The notes under the pieces: generated by a model
What the model was told of the DNA's origin: nothing
The model's database searches: none
Seen by the model: only the letters and a program-made list of their open reading frames with translations
Part shown: positions 9,090-16,355 of the stretch, one piece after another
How the letters are laid out: each line of letters begins with the position of its first letter
Position numbering within the stretch: position 1 is the first letter of the stretch
Position numbers and translations under genes: made by a program
Origin: Enteractinococcus helveticum
Lineage (GTDB): Bacteria > Actinomycetota > Actinomycetes > Actinomycetales > Micrococcaceae
Length of the DNA stretch: 64,000 bases
Assembly (NCBI RefSeq): GCF_001657475.1
Contig: NZ_LXEY01000022.1
Coordinates: 372,001 to 436,000 of the forward strand
Direction: 5' to 3'

Positions 9090-9427
9090 TCGTGGAGTCT
9101 CGAACCGGCTTCGGCAATCCACTCCATGGCTGGCTCATGAATCTCGAGTTTCACACCCTGGGCGTCCAGACGGTCCTGTGAGTCTCGTAACTGCAGAGCA
9201 ACGATCCGATGCAGCTGCTCGCGTGACCGCGCGGTGAACAGGACCGTTCCATCAATTCGATTCAAGAATGCAGGGCGCATGCATTCCCGGAACCGGGCCA
9301 TAACCTTATGATTGACGTCGCGTTGTGCGGCATCCGCATCACCAGAGGCAATGCTCAACGGAGTTGAACTGCACGATAGGTGTCTTGAGCCCACGTTCGA
9401 CGTCATAATGATCATGGCATTACGGTC
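9090..9427 (-). pseudogene. Decayed 3' fragment of a Clp ATPase gene
   Basis: On the minus strand this reads IIMTSNVGSRHLS, then [28 protein letters not shown] and REQLHRIVALQL, matching in order the C-terminal AAA2 part of the intact Clp ATPase at 17210-19762 ([41 protein letters not shown]). There is no Walker A or B and no N-terminus, and similarity dissolves after WIAEAG with an apparent frameshift. The residues aligned with LGF, the ClpP-docking tripeptide of the intact gene, read LSI here. The fragment stops abruptly at about 9427, where hemL-derived sequence begins on the other strand. Confidence 0.8.
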
Positions 9428-9641
9428 AACACCCCGGTCATCGATTACGCAACTGCCCAAGCACAAGAAGCCTTCCGCTACGGACCGTTCTTCCACGCGA
9501 TGCTAGACCAAGGGGGTCTACTTGGCACCATCGGTGTTTGAAACCTGGTTCGTTTCGGCTGCTCATGACGACGACGCGGTGAACAGAATTGCCGAAGCCC
9601 TGACTGCCGCAGCCCAAGCAGCAGCGGCCGCCACCGCCTAA
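9427..9641 (+). pseudogene. Decayed copy of the hemL 3' end
   Basis: These bases align with 7990-8203 of hemL. The first roughly 80 bases differ at only two positions, the rest more, and both end at the stop codon region. A one-base insertion around 9508 (after GATGCTAGAC) shifts the frame, and no start or PLP domain is present, so it cannot make an aminomutase. The left boundary coincides with the end of the Clp fragment; the shared bases CAACACC at the join look like a microhomology. Confidence 0.85.
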
Positions 9642-9654
9642 TTCTTCGTTACAC

Positions 9655-9698
9655 AACATCCGCTGAGGGCCCTTTCACCGGGGATCTCAGCGGATGTT
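9655..9698 (+). terminator. Hairpin after the hemL remnant
   Basis: AACATCCGCTGAG (9655-9667) pairs exactly with CTCAGCGGATGTT (9686-9698) around an 18-nt loop; flanking ACAC/GTGT can extend it. It lies 14 nt after the remnant's stop and differs in sequence from the terminator of the intact hemL, so the remnant did not bring along a copy of that terminator. Confidence 0.65.
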
Positions 9699-9793
9699 GG
9701 TGTTTAAGTGTTCTGACTGGGAACGACGTCGACGGGCAACCTGGAGACCAGCTGGATGAGTGGCTGGAGTCTGCTGAAATTGGTTAAAAACTG

Positions 9794-9822
9794 TTGTAAG
9801 CATCAGTACTGGCGCGTACTCT
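9794..9822 (+). promoter_or_regulatory. Candidate promoter of the gas-vesicle cluster
   Basis: TTGTAA (9794-9799), a 17-bp spacer and TACTCT (9817-9822) form a plausible vegetative promoter 46 bp before the first gene of the cluster. The spacer contains an inverted repeat AGTAC-N6-GTACT (9805-9809 and 9816-9820) overlapping the -10, where a repressor could bind. Pattern-based only. Confidence 0.4.
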
Positions 9823-9867
9823 GATCCGTATACGACCTCCCCAAATAAGCATCACATTGGAGACGGG

Positions 9868-10269
9868 ATGGGCAACAACGCAGGACAATTAGCAGTCCTA
9901 GCAGCAGGATATTTGCTGGGACGTTCAAAAAGCATGAAAACAGTACTGATGGTTGCCGGCGGTGTCGCATATGGGCGCCTGACGGCCCCGCGTCGGGAAG
10001 AAAGCGATTCACCAGGATCGCTGATTAGCCGCTTCAGTAACTCGGGTATCGCCGCAGCTGCTCGAGATGCGATCACCTCTAGCGCCACCAAGGGTATGGA
10101 AACGCTCAATAAAAATCTCCAGAGCCGATCCGAAGCTCTGCGTGGTACTTCGGATGACGAAGCCGGCGAGGACGTCGACGACGAATCAACTGTCGAAGAC
10201 GAAGAAGCCGATGAAACTGACGAGACGGAAGAAACGTCCTCGAAAGCCGCCAAGAACGGAGACAGCTGA
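9868..10269 (+). CDS. Gas-vesicle-cluster accessory protein, N-terminal hydrophobic, acidic tail
   Basis: 133 residues. The first 40 or so (MGNNAGQLAVLAAGYLLGRS, then MKTVLMVAGGVAYG) are hydrophobic and glycine-rich and could form one or two membrane or vesicle-surface segments. A middle part rich in Ser/Ala follows, then a strongly acidic tail (DDEAGEDVDDESTVEDEEADE). SD GGAGACGGG precedes the ATG. It is the first gene of the gvp operon, one base from the next start region. Comparable small proteins of unclear role sit in other actinobacterial gvp clusters (GvpY/GvpZ by position in Streptomyces), but equivalence is a guess. Confidence 0.7.
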   Translation: MGNNAGQLAVLAAGYLLGRSKSMKTVLMVAGGVAYGRLTAPRREESDSPGSLISRFSNSGIAAAARDAITSSATKGMETLNKNLQSRSEALRGTSDDEAGEDVDDESTVEDEEADETDETEETSSKAAKNGDS

Positions 10270-10270
10270 G

Positions 10271-11870
10271 ATGGCAGATACTTCCAAAAAATCTGACGGT
10301 TCAGCTTCATCCGGATGGGGCGACTTTTTCAAATCCCTTCCCCTCGATGAGTTGAAACATAACCTCACGGACTATGCCAGTGCCTGGGGTGAAAAGACCA
10401 TCAAAGGACTCGGCGATAAGGCCAGCAGCTTATTTGACGGCCTAGGTTCCGCAGATAGTCCCGTTGGCAAAGCGGCCCAGAAAGGAGCTGAAAAGCTGGC
10501 CGAAGGTGACTCTCCGATCAAAGCTGGCCTCTCGGGGGCGGCAACGGGTGTGAAAGAACAAGTCAAAGACGTCTTTACGGGTGGCGGTGGCAGTAAGGGC
10601 AGCAATAGGGGTGCCAAGAAGGTCACCAATATTGTAGAGACAATCGAAGTTGGCGTCCCTATCTCAGTTGCCTATAATCAGTGGACTCAATTTGAAGACT
10701 GGTCCGACTTTATGAAAAAAAGTCGAAAACGTTGAGCAAGAGTCCGAGGAAAAAGTCAATATCAAAGGCCAAGTCTTTTGGTCACATAGAACATGGGACT
10801 CGACTATCATCCAGCAGGTCGCTGATGAGCAAATCGTGTGGCGATCTACGGGACAGAAAGGCCATCTCGACGGTGCTGTCACGTTCCATAGGCTTGGTCC
10901 ACGCCTCACGCGCATTTTGGTCGTTGTCGAATACTATCCCCAGGGCTTCATGGAAAAAACCGGGAATATCTGGCGGGCCGTGGGACGTCGTGTACAAGTA
11001 GAACTCAAACGCTATGTTCGACAGATCATGACCTCCACCATTCTTGACCCCGACGCCGTTGAAGGATGGCGCGGTGAAATTCGCGATTCCGAAGTCGTTC
11101 GTACCCACGAAGAAGTCGTGGAAGAAGAACAAGCCCGAGCTGAACAAGGTGAAGACAATGAAAATGCTTCAGAGCAGGAAAGCCAAACAGATGCTGACGG
11201 CGATACCACGTCCGCCGCAGAAGATGCTACCGAACAGTCCGACGCTGCAGCAGATAGCGATGAAGTCGCAGACTACGACGAAGAATACGTAGAAGACGAA
11301 CCCGTTGAAGACTTCGAGGACATCGAAGATGAAGATGAAGAATACGTTGACGAGGAGCCCGAGGACGAAGAATACGTCGATGAGGAACCTGTCGCTGAAG
11401 ATGACGAGCCTGTCGACGAAGAATTCGTCGAAGAAGACGGATTCGAAGACGAGCCCGTTGAAGATGAAGTAGCTGAAGTCGAAGCCGAGGATGAAGAGGA
11501 CCTCGAAGAAGAACCTCCCGAAGACGAAGAAGTCGAGGAAGAATCCATCGACGAGGGCGAAGAAGCTGATGAAGAATCCGAATCTGACGATGACGAAGTC
11601 TCCGAAGACGAGGATGAAACGGTGGAGGACGAGCCTAACAAGAGACCGGCAAAGAAAACTGCTAGCAAATCGAGCGGCTCAAAATCCTCTGCGAGTTCTT
11701 CGAAACGATCCTCGTCTGGTACGAGCGCAAGGCGTGCGTCTTCAAGTAACCGTTCCAAGGCCACCAAAGCTTCCGGTGGCAACAAATCATCGAATCGATC
11801 CACGGGCCAAGCCAAGAATACAAGGAGCACCCGATCTACCACCAAGGGCAAGACCCAAAAAAGTAGCTGA
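10271..11870 (+). CDS. SRPBCC-domain gas-vesicle accessory protein with acidic/basic tail, frameshifted
   Basis: The ATG at 10271 opens a frame that stops at 10735, but homologous-looking sequence continues in the +1 frame to 11870. The switch falls at a run of seven A (10715-10721): six A would join DWSDFMKK to VENVEQESEEKVN and give a protein of about 530 residues. Joined, it has a helical N-terminus, a START/SRPBCC-like domain (VETIEVGVPISVAYNQWTQF through FHRLGPRLTRILVVVEYYP to RRVQVELKRYV), about 150 residues dominated by Glu/Asp with DEEYVDEEP-like repeats, and a Ser/Lys/Arg-rich basic C-terminus. Either a real mutation, transcript slippage at the A-run, or a sequence error. SRPBCC proteins occur in actinobacterial gvp clusters; role unknown. 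Confidence 0.7.
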
Positions 11871-11914
11871 TCGGCATATACGTCAGCCGATCCAACTGAG
11901 AAAGGCAGACACCC

Positions 11915-12325
11915 ATGACCACCACTCCAACACGACGTTCCCAAGGCAGTTACATCGACCGGCCCTCATCGAGCTCACTGGCAGACGTTGTCGAGCTCAT
12001 CCTGGACAAAGGGCTTGTCATTGATATCTATGTTCGAGTTTCACTCGTCGGGATTGAAATTCTGACCATCGACGCCAGAATCGTCATCGCCAGTGTCGAT
12101 ACGTATCTACGTTTTGCTGAAGCCACTAATCGGTTAGATCTGACCCAACAGGGCGGAAAAGATCTTACCGAAATGATGGAAGGCCTCACCGAGAGCGGTT
12201 CCAAAGGAAAAATTGGCGGAGCTCTTGAGGGCGTGAAAGAGGCCTTCACCTCCGACGATGATGATGAAAAAGAAGAAAAGCCTAAAAGAACCGCGACCCG
12301 ACGACAAAAGCAATCCTCTGAATAG
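11915..12325 (+). CDS. gvpA: Gas vesicle structural protein GvpA
   Basis: Main shell protein of gas vesicles, which polymerises into the ribs of the gas-filled cylinder. The 136-residue product has the canonical GvpA core: [40 protein letters not shown] and [14 protein letters not shown] (about residues 20-75), containing the alpha-beta-beta-alpha shell fold. A C-terminal extension of about 60 residues, ending in an acidic then basic stretch, is longer than in cyanobacterial GvpA but usual for actinobacteria. SD GAAAGG lies upstream. It is the only full canonical GvpA in the window. Confidence 0.93.
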   Translation: MTTTPTRRSQGSYIDRPSSSSLADVVELILDKGLVIDIYVRVSLVGIEILTIDARIVIASVDTYLRFAEATNRLDLTQQGGKDLTEMMEGLTESGSKGKIGGALEGVKEAFTSDDDDEKEEKPKRTATRRQKQSSE

Positions 12326-12348
12326 CTAGGACCACGGACAGGAACCCG

Positions 12349-13095
12349 ATGACAGCAGACGCTGAGAATGACCAGTTGTATGTGTACGGTATTGTCGCTG
12401 AAAACACCACGCTGCCCGCCGGGCTGACCGGCGTCAGTGAAGGTGCCGTAGAGACCACCACCCACGGACCGCTTGCTGCCGTCGTGACACGACTCAGTGA
12501 TGAAGACGAACTCGGCACCCCCGATAATTTATTAGCTCACAGTAGGGTGCTCGATTCTATTGCTGAGCACATCACGATTCTCCCTATGGCTTTTGGGACC
12601 ATTGTGCCTTCAGAAGATGAGCTGCAAGAAGCCGTCCTGGAACTCAACGAGACGGAATATCATGAAGCGCTCGAACGATTAGCCGAGTCGGTGCAATTCA
12701 CGGTCCGAGCTCGGTATATTCGCGATGCCGTGTTAGCGGATCTTATTGAAGATGATCCCCAGGTGGTCGAGCTTCGAGAAGCGATCGCTGGAACGACGGA
12801 GGATGAAACCCGACAGGAACGTATCGCCCTGGGGGAGCTGGTTGTTGGAGCTTTTGGCCGCATCCGGCCGGAGCATGCCCAGTACATCATTGATGCGGTG
12901 AGCCCGATCGTTGAAGATATCCAAGAACACGAGGGTGGTCAGGTTGAAGACGTCGTTGAAATGGCTGTCCTTGTGAGCCGGGATCGGGTATCGGAATTTG
13001 AAGCCGCCCTGGAAGTGGCAGCAGAACAGCTGCACACTCGGATCAATTTCCAATTACTCGGGCCTCAGGCTCCCTACGATTTTGTTGGCGATTAA
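12349..13095 (+). CDS. gvpF: Gas vesicle protein GvpF (GvpL/F family)
   Basis: Minor gas-vesicle protein needed for assembly, thought to bind the growing shell. 248 residues in the two-domain GvpL/F layout: QLYVYGIVAENTTLPAG at the N-terminus, ITILPMAFGTIVPSEDE near residue 80, and a C-terminal ferredoxin-like part VEMAVLVSRDRVSEFEAAL ending FQLLGPQAPYDFVG, the hallmark LxGPxxPYxF ending. One of two GvpL/F paralogues here, the other at 15555. Lies 23 nt after gvpA and 18 nt before gvpG. Confidence 0.93.
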   Translation: MTADAENDQLYVYGIVAENTTLPAGLTGVSEGAVETTTHGPLAAVVTRLSDEDELGTPDNLLAHSRVLDSIAEHITILPMAFGTIVPSEDELQEAVLELNETEYHEALERLAESVQFTVRARYIRDAVLADLIEDDPQVVELREAIAGTTEDETRQERIALGELVVGAFGRIRPEHAQYIIDAVSPIVEDIQEHEGGQVEDVVEMAVLVSRDRVSEFEAALEVAAEQLHTRINFQLLGPQAPYDFVGD

Positions 13096-13113
13096 AACAG
13101 GAAGGGTGCCATC

Positions 13114-13347
13114 ATGGGACTATTTTCTGGGATTTTCTTCGGCCCCGTCAAAGGCACAATCTGGATTGCCGAACAACTCAAGGAAGAGGCAGAGCGGCAA
13201 TACTACGATCCTGCCTCGATTCGCCGCCAGTTGGAAGACGTTGCCCAAGCTCGCCAAGACGGCAGACTCACTGATGAAGAAGCCTCCAGTTTGGAAACTG
13301 AACTCATCCAACGACTGCTCACGGCACACCATCGCGACTCCGAGTAG
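13114..13347 (+). CDS. gvpG: Gas vesicle protein GvpG
   Basis: 77-residue helical protein of the GvpG family: MGLFSGIFFGPVKGTIWIAEQ then an amphipathic coil EEAERQYYDPASIRRQLEDV and DGRLTDEEASSLETELIQRL. Thought to work with GvpF/L and GvpA in nucleation or assembly. An AGGAAGGG ribosome site is 7 nt upstream. Position directly after gvpF is conserved in actinobacterial gvp clusters. Confidence 0.92.
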   Translation: MGLFSGIFFGPVKGTIWIAEQLKEEAERQYYDPASIRRQLEDVAQARQDGRLTDEEASSLETELIQRLLTAHHRDSE

Positions 13348-13385
13348 TCTTCCCGGGTGCGACAGGCAACAGAAAGCAGTACACC

Positions 13386-13805
13386 ATGACTGAAGAACAG
13401 AAATCTAAAACGAAACCCAGTTCCTCATCCGAGGGTTCCCGAAGCACAAGGTCTGCAGAGAAGGAATCATCGAATCGGGAAACAGCCACGAAGAAGCAAC
13501 CCCAATCGCAGTCATCGGAAACCGCTCACAAACGTCGTCCGAAGCCAAAAATTGCTGCAAATAAGGCCGTCGTCGCTGCGATTAAACAGCTCCAAATGTT
13601 GACGACCCGCACACCAGAATCCGTGGTGGGCGTGACACCTCACCATGCTGGCTGGCGAGTAACAATTGAGGTTGTGGAATCTGCACGTATTCCCAATACC
13701 GCAGACATCATGGCCGAGTATGAAGTAGATATTGACGGCAATGGAGAACTTGACGGGTATTCACGTAAATCTCGGTACTTCAGAGGTCGAACCCAAGGGG
13801 AGTGA
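13386..13805 (+). CDS. gvpO: Gas vesicle protein GvpO
   Basis: 139 residues. The first 50 are a Ser/Thr/Lys/Glu-rich disordered region; the C-terminal 85 form the GvpO domain: AANKAVVAAIKQLQMLT, GVTPHHAGWRVTIEVVES and MAEYEVDIDGNGELDGY ending KSRYFRGR. GvpO is a soluble accessory protein essential for vesicle formation in haloarchaea; its action in bacteria is unknown. Often placed ahead of gvpA in Streptomyces but downstream of gvpG here. Confidence 0.9.
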   Translation: MTEEQKSKTKPSSSSEGSRSTRSAEKESSNRETATKKQPQSQSSETAHKRRPKPKIAANKAVVAAIKQLQMLTTRTPESVVGVTPHHAGWRVTIEVVESARIPNTADIMAEYEVDIDGNGELDGYSRKSRYFRGRTQGE

Positions 13806-13839
13806 CATATGACGCCCGCGTTCAGAAAGGGGGTACGAC

Positions 13840-14283
13840 ATGACCGTTGCACGAAGCGGCAATAGTGGAGGCATGGAGCCACAGCGTAGCCGCGAAGGCA
13901 CGTTGATGCACGTGGTTGAAACCCTTCTGGACAAAGGACTTGTGCTCAACGCCGACATTATGGTGTCAGTGGCAGGAGTGGAACTGCTGGGCATTAGGAT
14001 TCGCGCTGCCCTGGCGTCATTTGAAACGGCAGCTCGATATGGACTCGAATTCCCAGCCGGCACGAATACCGAAACGGTCGCCTGGCAAAGCGCGGTTGAA
14101 GCCAAAGAAACCTGTCCCAGCTGCCAGAAAGTTTCTCCGGTTTCCCAGTTGCTCTATGAATTTTGCCCATGGTGCGGCTGGCAATCAGCTCAAGCGCTCC
14201 GAAATGCAGAACACGACACCGAAGAACACCAGGTGGAGGCATCCTCTGAGGACCGACAGGAAATTCGTCGGGAGCAGTCATGA
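13840..14283 (+). CDS. gvpJ: GvpA-family minor shell protein (GvpJ-like) with C-terminal zinc ribbon
   Basis: 147 residues. Residues about 22-70 form a GvpA/J core (MHVVETLLDKGLVLNADIMV, SVAGVELLGIRIRAALASFE). They are followed by CPSCQKVSPVSQ and FCPWCGWQ, two CxxC knuckles making a probable zinc ribbon near residues 90-115, then an acidic tail. GvpJ and GvpM are tip or nucleation variants of GvpA; the ribbon suggests binding of a partner. SD AGGGGG lies 8 nt before the chosen ATG. Overlaps the next gene by four bases. GvpJ versus GvpS naming is uncertain. Confidence 0.82.
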   Translation: MTVARSGNSGGMEPQRSREGTLMHVVETLLDKGLVLNADIMVSVAGVELLGIRIRAALASFETAARYGLEFPAGTNTETVAWQSAVEAKETCPSCQKVSPVSQLLYEFCPWCGWQSAQALRNAEHDTEEHQVEASSEDRQEIRREQS

Positions 14284-15242
14284 CGGACTCGACCTTCCGT
14301 CCGCCTGAACAATCGGTGCCGATGGAACCCACCCGCAACCCTGAGGTCTCACTGTCAGACCTGATTACCGTGCTGCTAGATAAGGGCACCTATCTCAATC
14401 TTGATCTCATCATCTCCGTGGCAGACATTCCACTCATTGGAGTGAATCTGCGCGCGACCATTGCGGGGATGGAAACCATGCTGGAGTATGGCATGATGCG
14501 GGACTGGGATGAAAAGACACGAGCATGGGTCCGGCAGTCTGTTGCCCGACATTTCCCATTAGACGATGGCGAAGAGGTCGTAGCCAAAATGGCCGGCGGG
14601 TATTTTCATGAAGGCTGGACCAAAACCTGGCGACCTGGCTCCGTATACATCACGAATCAACGGCTTGTGGTGTTTCGGCGTGAACCCAAAGAGATCTTAT
14701 GGGAAACACAATTAGCACATATCAACGCGCTGCGGTTATCTGACGAGAAGACCATCGGTGCAGAGATTCGAACACGGCTTTTGGTCGACACCGCTGACGG
14801 CGTTACCACCATGTTGTCGGCCTCCGCACCGGGCCGAATTCGCGAACTGATTGCTCAGCAACATCCCCACTTGCGAACGCCGGCACACCTCGCCCCACCG
14901 GCAGGTGAGACACCACAGTTGACCAAGCATGCATGGTATTTGGAACATCGCGCCGGGGGCACATTATGGCGTGGTGGGACCGTCTCGATCGACGAACAGC
15001 GACTAGCATGGCGAGCTCCCACCGATGCTCGCCATGCAGTCAATCTCAGCTGGCAGCAAATCACCGGTGTGGACCTAGCAGACATGCGAGCCCCATCGGG
15101 TGAAGGCCACGCCCTACATCTGACCACCCGCCAGGGTGATGAATATTTCGGCCTGGCACAGCCGGAGCAATGGGTCCGGCTGATATCTGAACGGATCGCC
15201 GGGGACGTCAATTCGAAAGAGGAATCCAATGCTGGAAATTGA
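14280..15242 (+). CDS. GvpA-family protein fused to two GRAM/PH-like domains (GvpS/J-type)
   Basis: 320 residues. The N-terminal 75 are a GvpA-type core (SLSDLITVLLDKGTYLNLDL, IISVADIPLIGVNLRATIAG). After a linker (DWDEKTRAWVRQSV) comes a GRAM/PH-like beta domain at about 100-190 (WRPGSVYITNQRLVVFRREP, then IRTRLLVDTADG) and a second weaker one at about 225-310 (LWRGGTVSIDEQRLAWRAP, HALHLTTRQGDEYFGL). GRAM/PH modules usually bind lipids or proteins. The single open frame, with four-base overlaps at its start and 14-base overlap with gvpK, argues that the fusion is real. The GvpA part is confident; the GRAM call is by pattern. Confidence 0.8.
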   Translation: MTDSTFRPPEQSVPMEPTRNPEVSLSDLITVLLDKGTYLNLDLIISVADIPLIGVNLRATIAGMETMLEYGMMRDWDEKTRAWVRQSVARHFPLDDGEEVVAKMAGGYFHEGWTKTWRPGSVYITNQRLVVFRREPKEILWETQLAHINALRLSDEKTIGAEIRTRLLVDTADGVTTMLSASAPGRIRELIAQQHPHLRTPAHLAPPAGETPQLTKHAWYLEHRAGGTLWRGGTVSIDEQRLAWRAPTDARHAVNLSWQQITGVDLADMRAPSGEGHALHLTTRQGDEYFGLAQPEQWVRLISERIAGDVNSKEESNAGN

Positions 15243-15558
15243 CGAAGGCAGCCTCAAACACGGGGTGCTCACGTTGGTCGTGACACTTGTCGAAGTCATC
15301 CAAGAGGCTTTGGAAACTCAGGCCGTCCGTCGACTCGAAGGTGGCGACCTCACCGAGGACGAACAAGAACGCCTTGGTGAAGCGCTGATGGAATTAGACG
15401 AAGCGCTAGACGAGATCAAAGCCGAACACGGCATTACCGCATCAGTGGCAGACCTTCACCGTGGGCTGGACGATGTGGTAGACGAAGTCATAGATAAACT
15501 CATCAACCCGGCCCGCTGGGCTGACGAAGCACACAACGAAGGGCGCACTACTCCGTGA
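15229..15558 (+). CDS. gvpK: Gas vesicle protein GvpK
   Basis: 109 residues of the GvpK family: LKHGVLTLVVTLVEVIQEALE, QAVRRLEGGDLTEDEQERLG, LMELDEALDEIKAEHGI and LHRGLDDVVDEVID. Essential for vesicle formation in studied systems, biochemical role unknown. Its start lies inside the preceding GvpA-GRAM gene and its TGA overlaps the GTG start of gvpL (GTGA), so the three are translationally coupled. Confidence 0.93.
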   Translation: MLEIDEGSLKHGVLTLVVTLVEVIQEALETQAVRRLEGGDLTEDEQERLGEALMELDEALDEIKAEHGITASVADLHRGLDDVVDEVIDKLINPARWADEAHNEGRTTP

Positions 15559-16355
15559 GTAATACCGGGCTCTATGTCTACGCGATTATCCCCGCCGAAG
15601 GCCTCTCCACCGACCAACTGCCACAAGGTATCAACGGCCAGAGCCTGCACCTTGTGGAAAGCAACGGTCTTGCCGCCATCGTCCACGAATCCGCGCCGGA
15701 ACCCTACCAGGGGCCAGATTCTGATGTGAAACGCTGGATACTTGAACACAGCGACGTCGTCGATGCCGCATGGCAACACCTGGGGACTATCCTGCCGATG
15801 ACCTTCAACGTCATTGTGGCACCCGGCGATGACGCAGAGCAGCAACCTGTACAACGGCTGCAGGCATGGCTTGCCGAATCCGCCGATACGATGCGAGCAC
15901 ACCTAGACAAACTCCGCGATCACGTCGAATTACGGGTCAATATCTCCCTGGACGAAGACACTGCCACGGCGAACGATCCAGAGTTAGCGCAGCTGCGTGA
16001 TGGCATAGATACTCGACCAGCTGGCGTACAACGCTTATACCGCAAACGCTTGGCCGAACGTACCCGAAACGTGGCCGACCGGATCGCTGATGAACTCTAC
16101 CCGCAGATTCGCAAACGCCTGGTCGCACTGGCCGAGGACATGGTAGAAAACCCCCGTCTAGGACGCGAACCCGGCAGTGTAACGGTGGTCAATGCATCAC
16201 TACTCGTTCACCATGATGCCGTCGATGCCATCGGTCTGGAGCTCGCGGATATTCGCGACAACCAGCCCGGCGCCCAGATCCGTTATTTGGGACCCTGGCC
16301 CCCATACTCTTTTGCGGATCTGCCGGAACTTGAGAACAAACCCACCACCCCCTAG
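15555..16355 (+). CDS. gvpL: Gas vesicle protein GvpL (second GvpL/F paralogue)
   Basis: 266 residues starting at GTG 15555. LYVYAIIPAEGLSTDQLPQG opens the N-terminal domain, LGTILPMTFNVIVAPGDD is the conserved middle motif and IRYLGPWPPYSFADL gives the family's GPWPPYSF ending. It is more typical of GvpL than the copy at 12349. Last gene of the cluster; its stop interlocks with that of the convergent gene at 16352 (shared CTAG), with no terminator between them. Confidence 0.93.
   Translation: MSNTGLYVYAIIPAEGLSTDQLPQGINGQSLHLVESNGLAAIVHESAPEPYQGPDSDVKRWILEHSDVVDAAWQHLGTILPMTFNVIVAPGDDAEQQPVQRLQAWLAESADTMRAHLDKLRDHVELRVNISLDEDTATANDPELAQLRDGIDTRPAGVQRLYRKRLAERTRNVADRIADELYPQIRKRLVALAEDMVENPRLGREPGSVTVVNASLLVHHDAVDAIGLELADIRDNQPGAQIRYLGPWPPYSFADLPELENKPTTP

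Noticed and set aside
10711-10735. Programmed -1 frameshift at the A-run
   Set aside because: The continuing domain is in the +1 frame; the -1 frame gives a Ser/Lys-rich peptide unlike any SRPBCC sequence. Slippage removing one A remains possible and is reported separately.
11280-11630. Repeats resembling a CRISPR or satellite array
   Set aside because: The periodicity comes from codons of the acidic protein repeat; units are irregular and have no constant spacer length.
11273-11944. 223-codon Ser-rich open frame on the minus strand
   Set aside because: It is the mirror of the GAA/GAC-rich acidic repeat, which reads as TTC/GTC serine and phenylalanine-type codons on the other strand.
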